Assembly (NCBI RefSeq): GCF_014323725.1
Contig: NZ_JABVED010000009.1
Coordinates: forward strand, 1 to 64,000
DNA: 64,000 nt
Source: Actinokineospora xionganensis
GTDB lineage: Bacteria; Actinomycetota; Actinomycetes; Mycobacteriales; Pseudonocardiaceae
Direction: 5' to 3'
The translations under genes were made by a program, and so were the position numbers. Below the pieces are notes generated by a model. It did not search any database, was not told the DNA's origin, and saw nothing but the letters and a program-made list of their open reading frames with translations. How positions within the stretch are numbered: the stretch's first letter is position 1; the number at the start of each line of letters is the position of its first letter. Positions 45,172 to 54,061 of the stretch are shown here, one piece after another.

Positions 45172-45243
45172 CCTCGAAAGGGTAATGGAAATACAGCCCG
45201 TACGCTCCCGACATCATCGAGCACGACATTCTCAGGGAGCATC

Positions 45244-46089
45244 GTGCGCGGCTATCTCGAACTCGCGGCGTCCACGACGATGTACGGGCTGGGGATCGTG
45301 GCCCAGACCATCGCGGCCCGGCGAGCTGAGCAGCGGCCCGGGTCCGGCCTCGGACTGCTGGCGCGGCTGGCCACCGACCGGATCTACCTCCTCGGATTCG
45401 CAGGCCAGGTCGGCGGGTTCGCCCTCGCTTTCCTTGCCCGGGAATCACTTCCGCTCTACCTGGTCCAGGCGGGCTCGTCGTCGGCCGTCGGGCTCGCCAC
45501 CGTGTTCGGTGTGCTGATGCTGCGCTGGCGCGTCCGCGGGATCGAGATCGCCATGCTGCTGGTGATGGCCTTCGGCCTCGCCCTGCTGGCCGCGGCGTCG
45601 ACACCTTCGGTGGCGAACGACATCCCGACCGGCACCGGGCTGGCCATGCTCGGGCTGCCACTGCTCGCGGGCGCGGTCGCCGTGCACCTGGGTCTGGTCA
45701 CGACCGCCGTGCCTCTGGCCATCTTCGCCGGGCTGGCGTTCTCGGTCGTAGCCATCACCAGCCGCACGATCGCCGACGAATCCCTCACCGCGCTCGTGCT
45801 GCACCCGCTGGCGTGGCTGATGCTCGTGGCCGCGCTGGTCGGCCAGGCGTGCTTCGCCATGGCGCTGCAGCGGGGCTCCACCACCTCGACCGCCGCGTCG
45901 ATGGACGGCACGACGGTGATGATCGCGTCCGCCGTCGGCGTGCTCGCCCTGGGCGACCAGATCGCGCCGGGCCGGTCCTGGTGGGTCGCGCTGGGTCTTA
46001 CCCTCGTCGTGTTCGGCGTGCTCGTGCTCGGCGCGGCCTCGCGGTCCGCCCCGGCCGTCGTCACCGCGGGAGCCCGGGAGCTCGGGTGA
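45244..46089 (+). CDS. DMT/EamA-like transporter
   Basis: A 281-residue membrane protein with about nine to ten hydrophobic segments (for example LGLAMLGLPLLAGAVAVHLG-type helices and WWVALGLTLVVFGVLVLGAA near the end). It is of the drug/metabolite transporter type, starting at GTG 45244 after CAGGGAG. The substrate is unknown; in a polysaccharide locus it might move a lipid-linked sugar or small metabolite. Its stop overlaps the next start (GTGA), so it is coupled to the deacetylase. Confidence 0.8.
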   Translation: MRGYLELAASTTMYGLGIVAQTIAARRAEQRPGSGLGLLARLATDRIYLLGFAGQVGGFALAFLARESLPLYLVQAGSSSAVGLATVFGVLMLRWRVRGIEIAMLLVMAFGLALLAAASTPSVANDIPTGTGLAMLGLPLLAGAVAVHLGLVTTAVPLAIFAGLAFSVVAITSRTIADESLTALVLHPLAWLMLVAALVGQACFAMALQRGSTTSTAASMDGTTVMIASAVGVLALGDQIAPGRSWWVALGLTLVVFGVLVLGAASRSAPAVVTAGARELG

Positions 46090-47054
46090 GCGCGCGACCC
46101 GTGGCCAGCGTCTCGCTGGATCTGGACAACCTGTGGGCGTACTTGAAGACCCACGGCGACCCGAACTGGGAGCGCAGGCCGACTTTCCTGCCCGCCGCCG
46201 TGCCGCGACTGTTGGAGGTCTTCGGTGAGCACCGGCTGACCAGCACCGTGTTCGTGGTCGGCGCGGACGCGGAACGTGACGACGGGGCCGCGGCGATCGG
46301 CGCGATCACCGCGGCGGGCCACGAGGTGGCGAACCACTCCTTCGGGCACGAGCCGTGGCTGCACAGGTATTCCCGGGCCGAACTCGAGGTCGAGGTGGCC
46401 AAGGCCGAGGAGGCCATCGTCGGCGCGGGCGCGCCGCGGCCGACGGGTTTCCGCGGTCCGGGGTTCAGCGTCACCCGGGACCTGTTGGAGGTGCTCGCCG
46501 AACGCGGCTACCGCTACGACGCGACCACGCTGCCCACCTGGATCGGGCCGCTCGCCCGGGCGTACCACAACCGCACCGCGCCCACCGCGGGCGAGCCGGG
46601 CCGCGACGACCTTTTCGGCGGGTTCTCCATGGTCCGCGCGCCGAACACGCCCTACCGCTGGCGAGTCGGGAGCGGTGCGCTGACCGAGCTGCCGGTGACC
46701 ACCATGCCGTTGCTCAGGACGCCCATCCACGGGTCGTACCTGCTGCAGTTGCACCAGGCTTCGCCCCGGTTGGCCCGCGGCTACTTCCGTACGGCGCTGT
46801 TCTTGTGTCGGCTGCGTGGTGTCTCACCGTCACTGCTGCTGCACCCGACAGACGTCCTCGGCGCCGCGGACGCGCCCGGGATGGAGTTCTTCCCAGGCAT
46901 GTCGGTGCCCAGTGGGCAGAAGGTCGCCCTGCTCGGCTGGGTACTCGCCGAACTGCGCGGGCACTTCGACGTCGTGGGCACCGGCGAGCACGCCACCCGG
47001 GTCGGCGCCGAGCTGCGCGACCGGGACGTGAGCCGGGTGCGCCGATGCGGGTGA
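46086..47054 (+). CDS. Polysaccharide deacetylase family protein
   Basis: A 322-residue NodB-homology carbohydrate esterase from GTG 46086 (VSARPVASVSLDLDNLWAYL). The metal site is seen as SLDLDN (Asp) and HEVANHSFGHEPW (H-S-x-x-H), with RGPGFSVTRDLLEVLAERGY as motif 3. There is no signal peptide, so it may act on a cytoplasmic or membrane-linked glycan. It overlaps both neighbours (4 nt and 10 nt). It probably removes N-acetyl groups from the polymer or its precursor. Confidence 0.88.
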   Translation: MSARPVASVSLDLDNLWAYLKTHGDPNWERRPTFLPAAVPRLLEVFGEHRLTSTVFVVGADAERDDGAAAIGAITAAGHEVANHSFGHEPWLHRYSRAELEVEVAKAEEAIVGAGAPRPTGFRGPGFSVTRDLLEVLAERGYRYDATTLPTWIGPLARAYHNRTAPTAGEPGRDDLFGGFSMVRAPNTPYRWRVGSGALTELPVTTMPLLRTPIHGSYLLQLHQASPRLARGYFRTALFLCRLRGVSPSLLLHPTDVLGAADAPGMEFFPGMSVPSGQKVALLGWVLAELRGHFDVVGTGEHATRVGAELRDRDVSRVRRCG

Positions 47055-48346
47055 CCACCGCCGTCAGGCCGCGGTGGACGAGTTCGTCGACCGTCTGGCA
47101 CACCCCGGTGCTAGGGATCCTCGCGTGCGCGACGGTGGCCCTGGCGCCGATGGAGGGCTACCTGTTCGCGGTGCACGGCCAGCTCGCCAAGGTGGCGCCC
47201 GCGCTCCTCGCCGTGGCCTGGGTGGTGATCCGGGTGCGCGAACGCCGAGTCCCGCGCGCGCATCCGGTCCACGCGGTGCTGGCTCTGTTCGCCGTGGTCC
47301 TGCTGGCGTCGGCGGCCGTGCACACGGGCGGGCAGTTCACCATGGACTACACCGTGCGCTGGCTGCCGTTCCTGCTGCTCACCGTGATCATCGCGGACCT
47401 CGCGGCGAGGGAGCTGCCGATCCGGCTGCTGCTCGGCGCCGCCGCTGCCGGCGCGACCGCGGCGGCGGGCACGGCGCTGTACGCGATGTTCGCGCAGGGG
47501 CTGCCTCGGGCCAGTGGGCCGGTCGAGGATCCCAACGACCTTTCCTACTTCCTGGTCGTGGCCGTGCCGATGCTCATCGCGGCACTCCCCTCGGGCAGGC
47601 ACACGCCGCCGACGTACCTTTCCGGCCAGACGTTCCTTTCCGGCCAGTCGACGGCGATCGGCCTGCGCGTGGTGGCGGCACTGGCCGGGGCGACCCTGGT
47701 GGCGGGGGCGATGGCGACGTTGTCGCGCGGCGGGTTTCTCGCGCTCAGCGCGGCGGTGGGCTGGCTTCTGCTTCGGCGGGTCCTGCCGCTGCGGGTGTTC
47801 GCGGGCGCGTTGGCCGTGATCGCCCTGATCGGCGCGTCGGCCATGTCCCTGGCAGGTCCGGCCCTGGCGAAGGCCTTCGGTGAGAAGAGCTTCATCGCCG
47901 GGTCCAATGTGGACGCGAGGGAGCTGCGGTGGCAGGCCGCCGCGCGCATGCTCGCCGAGAACCCCGTGCTGGGCGTCGGTCCGGGCGGCTTCCGCAGCGA
48001 GTACGCGGCGGCATCGCACAACGCCGAGATCGGCGAGCAGACACCCGTGGCGCACAACATGTACCTGGAAGTCGCCGCCGAACTCGGGCTGCCCGGGTTC
48101 GTGCTGTTCCTCGCCCTCCTCGTGCTGGCCACCGTCGCGACCGAACGCGTCCTGCGCGCGAGCCGACACCGGCGGCCGATGGTTGCCGTGCAGGCGGCCC
48201 TGATCGCCGTGGTGGTCGCCTCCACTTTCTTGTCCCAGCAGTACTACCTGCCGCTGTGGCTGCTGATCGGCCTCGCCGTCGCGGCCGAGTCGCGTCTTCA
48301 CGAACGGAGAGGAAGTGCCGATGCGGGTGCTCCATGTGATCAGTGA
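47045..48346 (+). CDS. O-antigen ligase/polymerase-like membrane protein (Wzy type)
   Basis: A 433-residue membrane protein with about ten to twelve helices. A large extracellular loop contains ARMLAENPVLGVGPGGFRSE and THNMYLE-like AHNMYLEVAAELGLPGFVLF, the typical Wzy_C/WaaL signature (the GxGxG and H-N-x-Y-L-E motifs). The start is ATG 47045 inside the 3' end of the deacetylase gene. It is the likely polymerase that joins repeat units. It carries the tandem phrase YLSGQTFLSGQS, possibly a small in-frame duplication. Confidence 0.88.
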   Translation: MRVTTAVRPRWTSSSTVWHTPVLGILACATVALAPMEGYLFAVHGQLAKVAPALLAVAWVVIRVRERRVPRAHPVHAVLALFAVVLLASAAVHTGGQFTMDYTVRWLPFLLLTVIIADLAARELPIRLLLGAAAAGATAAAGTALYAMFAQGLPRASGPVEDPNDLSYFLVVAVPMLIAALPSGRHTPPTYLSGQTFLSGQSTAIGLRVVAALAGATLVAGAMATLSRGGFLALSAAVGWLLLRRVLPLRVFAGALAVIALIGASAMSLAGPALAKAFGEKSFIAGSNVDARELRWQAAARMLAENPVLGVGPGGFRSEYAAASHNAEIGEQTPVAHNMYLEVAAELGLPGFVLFLALLVLATVATERVLRASRHRRPMVAVQAALIAVVVASTFLSQQYYLPLWLLIGLAVAAESRLHERRGSADAGAPCDQ

Positions 48347-49397
48347 GATGGGTGCGGGCGGCGCCGAGGCGCTTGTCTCGGGCATGGTCGGCGAAGGCGC
48401 CGGGTTCGGCTGGGAGTCGGCCGTCGCCTCCGGCGGCGGATACCGCGCGGACCGCTTGCGGGAACAGGGCTGCACGACCTTCCCGGTGCCGATCGCGCGC
48501 CGCAGCGCCATCGGCGTGCTGCGCGCCACGGGCGCGGCCGCCAAGGCCATTCGGGAGTTCGACCCGCAGGTGGTGATCGCCCACAACGTCTCCGCGAGCG
48601 TGGTGACCAGGCTGGCGATGCTGCGCGCCCGGCGGCGACCGGTGTTGACGGTCTTCCACGGGGTCGCCGACGCCGACTTCCCCGGGGCGGTCCGGCTGCT
48701 GCGGCGCACCTCCGACGCCGTGGTGGCGGTCTCCTCGGCCACCGCCGACCGGCTCCGCGTCACGGGACTGACCACACCGGACCCGGTCGTGGTCGCCAAC
48801 GCGGTGTTCCCCGAGCGGCCCACCCTCGATCGCGCGGTGGTGCGCCGGTCGCTTGGGGTGGTGACCGACGCACTGCCGGTCGCCCTGTGCCTGGCCCGAC
48901 TGGAGCCGCAGAAGCGCCACGACGTGCTGCTCGACGCCTGGGCCCGGCTCGGCGGCGACGCCGTGCTGTGGTTGGCGGGCGACGGCAGCAGGCGCGCCGC
49001 CCTCGAGCAGCAGGCGGCCGAACTCGGGCTCGCGGGCCGGGTCCGGTTCCTCGGCAGCCGGTCGGATGTGCCGAACCTGCTCGCCGGGGCCGACGTGACG
49101 GTGCTGACCAGCGACTGGGAGGGCATGCCCATCGCGGTGCTGGAGTCGCTGGCCGCGGGCCGACCGGTCGTCGCGTCCGATGTGGATGGTGTCCGGGAAG
49201 CGCTGGCGCACGGTGGCGGGATCACCGTGCCGCCCCGGCAGCCGGACGCGACCGCCGCCGCCCTGCGCACGCTGCTTTTCAACCCGGTGGCCCGGGCCGC
49301 CGCGGGTGCCTGCGGACCGGCGGCCGGACACGATCCGCACACGCTCATGAAGTCCTACGACGAACTCATCCGGACACTCGCGGGAGAGCGGCTGTGA
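48321..49397 (+). CDS. Family 4 glycosyltransferase (1)
   Basis: A 358-residue GT-B enzyme. The N-terminal part begins MRVLHVISEMGAGGAEALVS; the C-terminal nucleotide-sugar site has LARLEPQKRHDVLLDAWARL and DWEGMPIAVLESLAAGRPVV (the E-x7-E motif). The start ATG 48321 has GAGAGGA about 9 nt upstream; GTG 48315 is an alternative. It overlaps the polymerase gene by 26 nt. Donor and acceptor sugars are unknown. Confidence 0.9.
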   Translation: MRVLHVISEMGAGGAEALVSGMVGEGAGFGWESAVASGGGYRADRLREQGCTTFPVPIARRSAIGVLRATGAAAKAIREFDPQVVIAHNVSASVVTRLAMLRARRRPVLTVFHGVADADFPGAVRLLRRTSDAVVAVSSATADRLRVTGLTTPDPVVVANAVFPERPTLDRAVVRRSLGVVTDALPVALCLARLEPQKRHDVLLDAWARLGGDAVLWLAGDGSRRAALEQQAAELGLAGRVRFLGSRSDVPNLLAGADVTVLTSDWEGMPIAVLESLAAGRPVVASDVDGVREALAHGGGITVPPRQPDATAAALRTLLFNPVARAAAGACGPAAGHDPHTLMKSYDELIRTLAGERL

Positions 49398-50260
49398 AGG
49401 CGATCCTGTCCAGAACTCCCCTGTCGGTGTTGGCGGGACTGGCGGCGGGCCTGCTCATGACCGCCATCGTCCTGATCGCCGCCGAGGCGCGCGGCGAGGT
49501 GTTCGAGGGGCGGGTCGGGCTGCTCGCCCAACCGGTCCCGGACGCGCGGACCCCGTACGGCGAGGTCGTCTCGCTGGGTCTGCCCGCCATGGTCGAACTC
49601 GCCCGCAGCCCGTCGGTGCTGGAGGCCGCCACGCACGGTCTCGGGATCTCGCCCGCGGACCTGGCCAAGAGTGTGTCGGTCGAACTCGTCCCGGCCTCGG
49701 CGCTGGTGCGGCTGGCCGTGCGCGCGCCCACCGAGGCCCAGGCGCAGGCCGCCGTGTCCGCCATAGCCAAGGCGATGGTCGGCGCCGATCTGCTCGCGCC
49801 CGCGGGAAAGCTGCGGCTCGTCGACGAGCGGGCCGAACTCACCAGGGTCGCCCCCGACCGTCCGCTGGCCTTCGGTCTGGCGTTGGCGGCGGGCGCCGTG
49901 GCGGCCTTCGGCACCGGGACAGCCATCACGTTGCGCCGAGCCCGCTCGGTCAAGGCGGCGCTGGACGCCGCCGGGGTGCGCCACCGGGTGACGGTCGCGC
50001 GTGAGGACGACACGGACCTGGCCGACCGGCTCGCCGTGCTGTGCGCGGCGGCGGCCCGCCCCGCCCGAGTGGTGGCCGCCGCGCCGGACCTGGCCGACCG
50101 CGCGGACGCGCTGGCGGAACGACTGCCTGACAAGACCGGTGAGCCCGGTGATGGGAGTGCGGTGATCGTGATGGTGCACAAGGAGAATCCCGAGGAGGTG
50201 GCGACCGTGGTCGGCCTGCTCCCGTCGTCCTCGGTGCTGGTGGCGGTGGTGCTGGCATGA
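49394..50260 (+). CDS. Wzz-like chain-length/polysaccharide co-polymerase protein
   Basis: A 288-residue membrane protein with two helices: residues about 10-30 (LSVLAGLAAGLLMTAIVLIA) and about 155-178 (LAFGLALAAGAVAAFGTGTA). The extracellular part between them has the alternating helix/strand make-up of Wzz/Lyz-type co-polymerases. The cytoplasmic tail is Rossmann-like without a Walker motif, so there is no tyrosine kinase as in CapAB/Wzc. It probably sets chain length together with the Wzy-like protein. The start GTG 49394 overlaps the previous stop (GTGA). Confidence 0.7.
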   Translation: MKAILSRTPLSVLAGLAAGLLMTAIVLIAAEARGEVFEGRVGLLAQPVPDARTPYGEVVSLGLPAMVELARSPSVLEAATHGLGISPADLAKSVSVELVPASALVRLAVRAPTEAQAQAAVSAIAKAMVGADLLAPAGKLRLVDERAELTRVAPDRPLAFGLALAAGAVAAFGTGTAITLRRARSVKAALDAAGVRHRVTVAREDDTDLADRLAVLCAAAARPARVVAAAPDLADRADALAERLPDKTGEPGDGSAVIVMVHKENPEEVATVVGLLPSSSVLVAVVLA

Positions 50261-51522
50261 ACAGCCGCACCCTGCGCGTGGTCACCGGGCTGGTCGCCGT
50301 CGTGGGCGCGCTGAGTGCCTGGCGTGCGCTGCAGCCATCGCTGCGCGTCCCGATTCCCAGCCTGGCCAACAAAGCCGAAGAGCGGATGCAGGACTTCAGG
50401 GACGCCCTGTACTTCCCGATCCGGGAGTTCATGGACGGCGGCAACCCGTACAACCCGGCGGTCATGTTCGCGAACTGGCCGGTGCGCCAGGACTTCAACC
50501 TGTACCAGCCCTACCACCTGGTGCTGCACCTGCCGTTCGCGCTGCCGTCCTACCGGGTCGGCGCGGTGGCGTTCACGGTGGTCTCGTTGCTGCTGCTGAC
50601 ACTGCTGGCGTGGATGGCGGCGGCGCACGTCCGGGTCCAGGTGCCGATTCCCCTGGTGCTCGGCACTGTCGTGCTGGCCACGCTGCTGGTGACCAGCCAG
50701 CTCGGCAAGGCGCAGTTGTACGTCGGACAGGTCAATCCCCTGATCGCGGTCGGCGCGGCGGGGGCGCTGATGGTCCGGTCGAGCCACCCGCGCTGGGCGG
50801 CGCTGGCACTCGCGGCGGCCTGGCTCAAACCGCAGTTCGGCCTTCCGCTGGCGATCCTGCTGTTCGCGCGTGGCTCGCAGCGGGTCGCGCTGACCGGCAC
50901 GGCGATCGCGGCGGTCGCGAGCCTTCCGTGGGTGGCGCTGCTGATCGCGCGTGGCGGCGGTGTCGGCCCGTTCCTGGACGTGATCGCGGCGAACCTGGCC
51001 CACGCCAACAGCACCTCGTACGGGGCCGTGGACTCGGTGACGGCGCAACGGGTCGACCTTCCCGCGGTCTTGTTCCGGGTCACCGGTTGGGTCGCGCCGG
51101 GAGCGGAGGCGTTGGCACTGGTGGGGATCCTCGCGCTCAGTGTCGTCCTGCTGCGGCGGCTCGACCGGCTCGGGAACCCGAACGCCACGGCGATCGCGGA
51201 TCTCCTGACCTGCCTGGCGGTCGTGGTCGCCGTGGTGCACCAGCCCGGCGACCTCCTGATCGCCGTGCCGGCGACGGCGCTGGTGGCGGCCCTGTGGTGG
51301 CGGCACCGGCGGGAACGCGACTGGCGGCTGGTCGGGTTCGCGGTCGCGGCGCTGGCCGTGCCTTTCGCGCATCTGCACTTCGTGGACAACGCGGTGGTCT
51401 CGCTTCTCGGCGCACGGGCGGGCGTCACGCTCGACGGTGTGGCCATCGTGACGGCCTGGGTGCTACTGGTGGTCTTCGCCGTCCGCCTTGTGCGCGAACC
51501 CGTTTTGCAGGGCGCCCGGTGA
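50257..51522 (+). CDS. GT87-family membrane glycosyltransferase
   Basis: A 421-residue polytopic membrane protein with about ten helices. An early acidic luminal segment (FPIREFMDGGNPYNPAVMFA) and LYQPYHLVLHLPFALPSYRV match the DUF2029/GT87 polyprenyl-phosphate-mannose-dependent mannosyltransferases of actinobacteria. The start ATG 50257 overlaps the Wzz-like stop by 4 nt. It probably adds a sugar from a polyprenyl-phosphate donor, perhaps made by the GT2 of the leftward unit. Confidence 0.83.
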   Translation: MNSRTLRVVTGLVAVVGALSAWRALQPSLRVPIPSLANKAEERMQDFRDALYFPIREFMDGGNPYNPAVMFANWPVRQDFNLYQPYHLVLHLPFALPSYRVGAVAFTVVSLLLLTLLAWMAAAHVRVQVPIPLVLGTVVLATLLVTSQLGKAQLYVGQVNPLIAVGAAGALMVRSSHPRWAALALAAAWLKPQFGLPLAILLFARGSQRVALTGTAIAAVASLPWVALLIARGGGVGPFLDVIAANLAHANSTSYGAVDSVTAQRVDLPAVLFRVTGWVAPGAEALALVGILALSVVLLRRLDRLGNPNATAIADLLTCLAVVVAVVHQPGDLLIAVPATALVAALWWRHRRERDWRLVGFAVAALAVPFAHLHFVDNAVVSLLGARAGVTLDGVAIVTAWVLLVVFAVRLVREPVLQGAR

Positions 51523-52955
51523 CGGACCTGCTCGGCGTCCGCGCGGCCCGCGGGTCGCTGTGGCTGCTGGGCGTCAACGTCGTCTCCAAGGGCAGCCAGA
51601 TGGCGGTCACCCTGGTCCTGGCCGCCTTCCTCACCGAAGGCGACCTGGGCACGGTGTCGCTGGTGGTGTCGCTGGTGAACATCGGCCAGGTCATCCAGTC
51701 CATGGGTGTCTACGACGTGATCAGCCGCACCGACCGCGACCCGCGGCTGCTGGCGGGGACGGTGCTGACGCTGAGCGTGGGCGCGGGCGCCGTGCTCGCC
51801 GCCGCGCTCGTACTCGCCGCCGACGTGGTCGCCGAGTTGTTCGGCACGCCGGGGGCGGCGCCGCTGATCCGGCTGGCGGCGGTGACCCTGCCGTTCTCGG
51901 CGGCGGGCGGGGTCCTGATGGGACTCATGCACCGCGACCTGGACTTCCGCCGCCGGATGCTGCCGGACGCGGGCAGCGCGGTGCTGGGCGCGGCGGTCAC
52001 GGTGGTGCTCGCGGCGAACGGCGACGGTCCGCGGGCGTTGGTGATCGGGTTGCTGTGCACCGCGATCGCGCAGCCGGTCCTGGGCACGCTGGCCGGGGTC
52101 CGGTGTCGGCCGAGCTGGGATTCGGGCGCGGCCCGGGAGGCGCTGCGCTGGATCGCCGTGGTGGGTCCGGCGGCCATCGTCGCGGTGCTTTTGGTGACGG
52201 TGGACTACCTGGCGATCGGTCACGTGCTGGGCGCGGAGGCACTGGGCGTGTACTCGCTGGCCTACCGGATCGCCTGGGTGCCGTACATCCTCGTCGCGGT
52301 GGTTCTCGGCGGAGTCGCGTTCCCCCTGTGCGCGGCACTGATCCGGTCCGGGCGCCGGGCGGAGCTGCCCGCGGTGGCCAGCCGGTTCACCCGCGCCACC
52401 CTGGCGGTCACCGGCGGGCTGTTCGTGGTGGCCGCCGTGCTGTCCGACCGAGTCGTCCTGCTTGGTGCCCGCTGGGCGCCCGCCGCCGGTGTGCTGGCCC
52501 TGCTGTGTGGGTACGGGCTGGCCATCAGCCTGCTTCAGACGTGGCACCAGGTGATCAAGGCGGCCGGGCATGCCCGGCTGTACCTCGGGCTGCAGACAGC
52601 CCATCTCGTCGTCCTGGTGGCCGCGCTGGTGCCGGGAACCAGGTTCGGTGTCGCGGCGGTGGCCGCCATTCAGCTCGGCGCGGCTTGGCTGCTGGTCTGC
52701 GGCACGTGGTGGGCGATGGTCCGGCGCGGCCTCGCCTTCCGCCTGGGGGACCTCGCCCGAATGGCTCTGGGCGTGGGACTCGCGGGCGCGGTCTGCGCGG
52801 GCGCGGCGATCGCGCTCGACGCAGGCTGGACGCGCTCGGTTGCGGGCACGCTCGTCGAGGGACTGCTGCTGCTCCTGGTCTACGGCGGGGCTCTCCTGCT
52901 CGTCGACCGGGAAGTGGTCCGAGAGCTGCGCGGATTCCGGGCGGTGGGCCGGTGA
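51519..52955 (+). CDS. Oligosaccharide flippase (Wzx-like, MOP superfamily)
   Basis: A 478-residue membrane protein with about 12-14 helices from GTG 51519 (VTDLLGVRAARGSLWLLGVN). The N-terminal amphipathic start followed by SKGSQMAVTLVLAAFLTEGDLGTVS and LGVYSLAYRIAWVPYILVAV is typical of polysaccharide exporters of the MOP group. It would flip the lipid-linked repeat unit outward. It overlaps both neighbours by 4 nt (GTGA). Confidence 0.9.
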   Translation: MTDLLGVRAARGSLWLLGVNVVSKGSQMAVTLVLAAFLTEGDLGTVSLVVSLVNIGQVIQSMGVYDVISRTDRDPRLLAGTVLTLSVGAGAVLAAALVLAADVVAELFGTPGAAPLIRLAAVTLPFSAAGGVLMGLMHRDLDFRRRMLPDAGSAVLGAAVTVVLAANGDGPRALVIGLLCTAIAQPVLGTLAGVRCRPSWDSGAAREALRWIAVVGPAAIVAVLLVTVDYLAIGHVLGAEALGVYSLAYRIAWVPYILVAVVLGGVAFPLCAALIRSGRRAELPAVASRFTRATLAVTGGLFVVAAVLSDRVVLLGARWAPAAGVLALLCGYGLAISLLQTWHQVIKAAGHARLYLGLQTAHLVVLVAALVPGTRFGVAAVAAIQLGAAWLLVCGTWWAMVRRGLAFRLGDLARMALGVGLAGAVCAGAAIALDAGWTRSVAGTLVEGLLLLLVYGGALLLVDREVVRELRGFRAVGR

Positions 52956-54061
52956 GGGTGATCCACGTGACGCAGCCGGTGACCGCGGGAGTGGCCGCCG
53001 TGGTGCTGGATCTGGCGGTGGCGCAGCAGCGGTCGGGGTGGTCGGTCGCCATCGCGTGTCCGCCCGAGGGGTGGCTGGCGGAGCAGGCGCGGGAGGCGCG
53101 GATCGAGGTGTGGCCGTGGGCCGCGACGCGGATGCCGGGGCCGTCGTCGGCGGTGGAAGCGGTGCGGCTGCGCCGGATTCTGAACCGGGTCGCACCGGAT
53201 GTCGTGCATCTGCACAGTTCCAAGGCGGGTCTGGTGGGCAGGCTGGTGCTCCGCGGCCGGGTGCCGACGATCTTCCAGCCGCACCTGTGGTCGTTCCAGA
53301 CCGCCGACGGGCTTCTGCGCCGGGCGTGCGGCGCCTGGGAGCGGGCCGCGTCGCGGTGGACGCACCAGTTGGTGTGCGTGAGCGACGACGAACTGGCGGC
53401 GGGTCGGGGCGTGGGGGTTTCCACGCAGGCGGAGGTGGTCTGCAACGGGGTCGACACCGCCCGGCTGCGCCCTGGGGACCGCGCGACCGCCCGCGCCCGC
53501 CTCGGCCTGGCCGTGGACGCGCCGACGGTGGTGTGCGTGGGGCGGCTCGCCCCGCTCAAGGGGCAGGACCAGTTGCTCGCGGCCTGGCCCGCGGTGCTTG
53601 CCACCGTGCCCACGGCACGTCTGGTGTTCGTCGGCGACGGTCCGATGGGAGACCCGTGGCGCGAGCGCATCGCGGTCGCGCGGCACGAGTCCGTCCAGTG
53701 GTGGGGGCACAGCGAGGCGGTCGCGGACTTCTACACCGCGGCGGACGTCGTGGCCCTGCCGTCGCGGGCGGAAGGGATGGCACTGGTGCCGCTGGAGGCG
53801 ATGGCCTGCGGCAGGCCGGTGGTGGCCTTCGACGTCGGCGGGGTGCGGCAGAGCGTGGCGGGCACGGGCGCCGTGGTGCCCGCCGGGAGCGTCCCGGCGT
53901 TGGCCTTCGCGATCGTGCGACGGCTGGCCGACCCCTGTTTCGCGGCCCGGGAAGGCGAGTTGGCGAGGCTGCGCGCCGAGACCCTGTTCGACCGTGATCG
54001 TGCGACGGACCAGATCGCCACGCTCGTCGAGAAGCTTGTCTCCCCAAGGGAATCCGTATGA
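52952..54061 (+). CDS. Family 4 glycosyltransferase (2)
   Basis: A 369-residue GT-B enzyme from GTG 52952 (VRVIHVTQPVTAGVAAVVLD). The acceptor domain includes DVVHLHSSKAGLVGRLVLRG; the donor domain has VCVGRLAPLKGQDQLLAAWP and SRAEGMALVPLEAMACGRPV (E-x7-E). It is coupled to the flippase by a 4-nt overlap and to the next GT4 by another (ATGA). Sugar specificity is unknown. Confidence 0.9.
   Translation: MRVIHVTQPVTAGVAAVVLDLAVAQQRSGWSVAIACPPEGWLAEQAREARIEVWPWAATRMPGPSSAVEAVRLRRILNRVAPDVVHLHSSKAGLVGRLVLRGRVPTIFQPHLWSFQTADGLLRRACGAWERAASRWTHQLVCVSDDELAAGRGVGVSTQAEVVCNGVDTARLRPGDRATARARLGLAVDAPTVVCVGRLAPLKGQDQLLAAWPAVLATVPTARLVFVGDGPMGDPWRERIAVARHESVQWWGHSEAVADFYTAADVVALPSRAEGMALVPLEAMACGRPVVAFDVGGVRQSVAGTGAVVPAGSVPALAFAIVRRLADPCFAAREGELARLRAETLFDRDRATDQIATLVEKLVSPRESV

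Noticed and set aside
47111-49348. 745-codon open frame opposite the polymerase and GT4 genes
   Set aside because: A Ser/Arg/Ala/Thr-rich antisense shadow; the + strand carries two recognisable genes with coupled starts.
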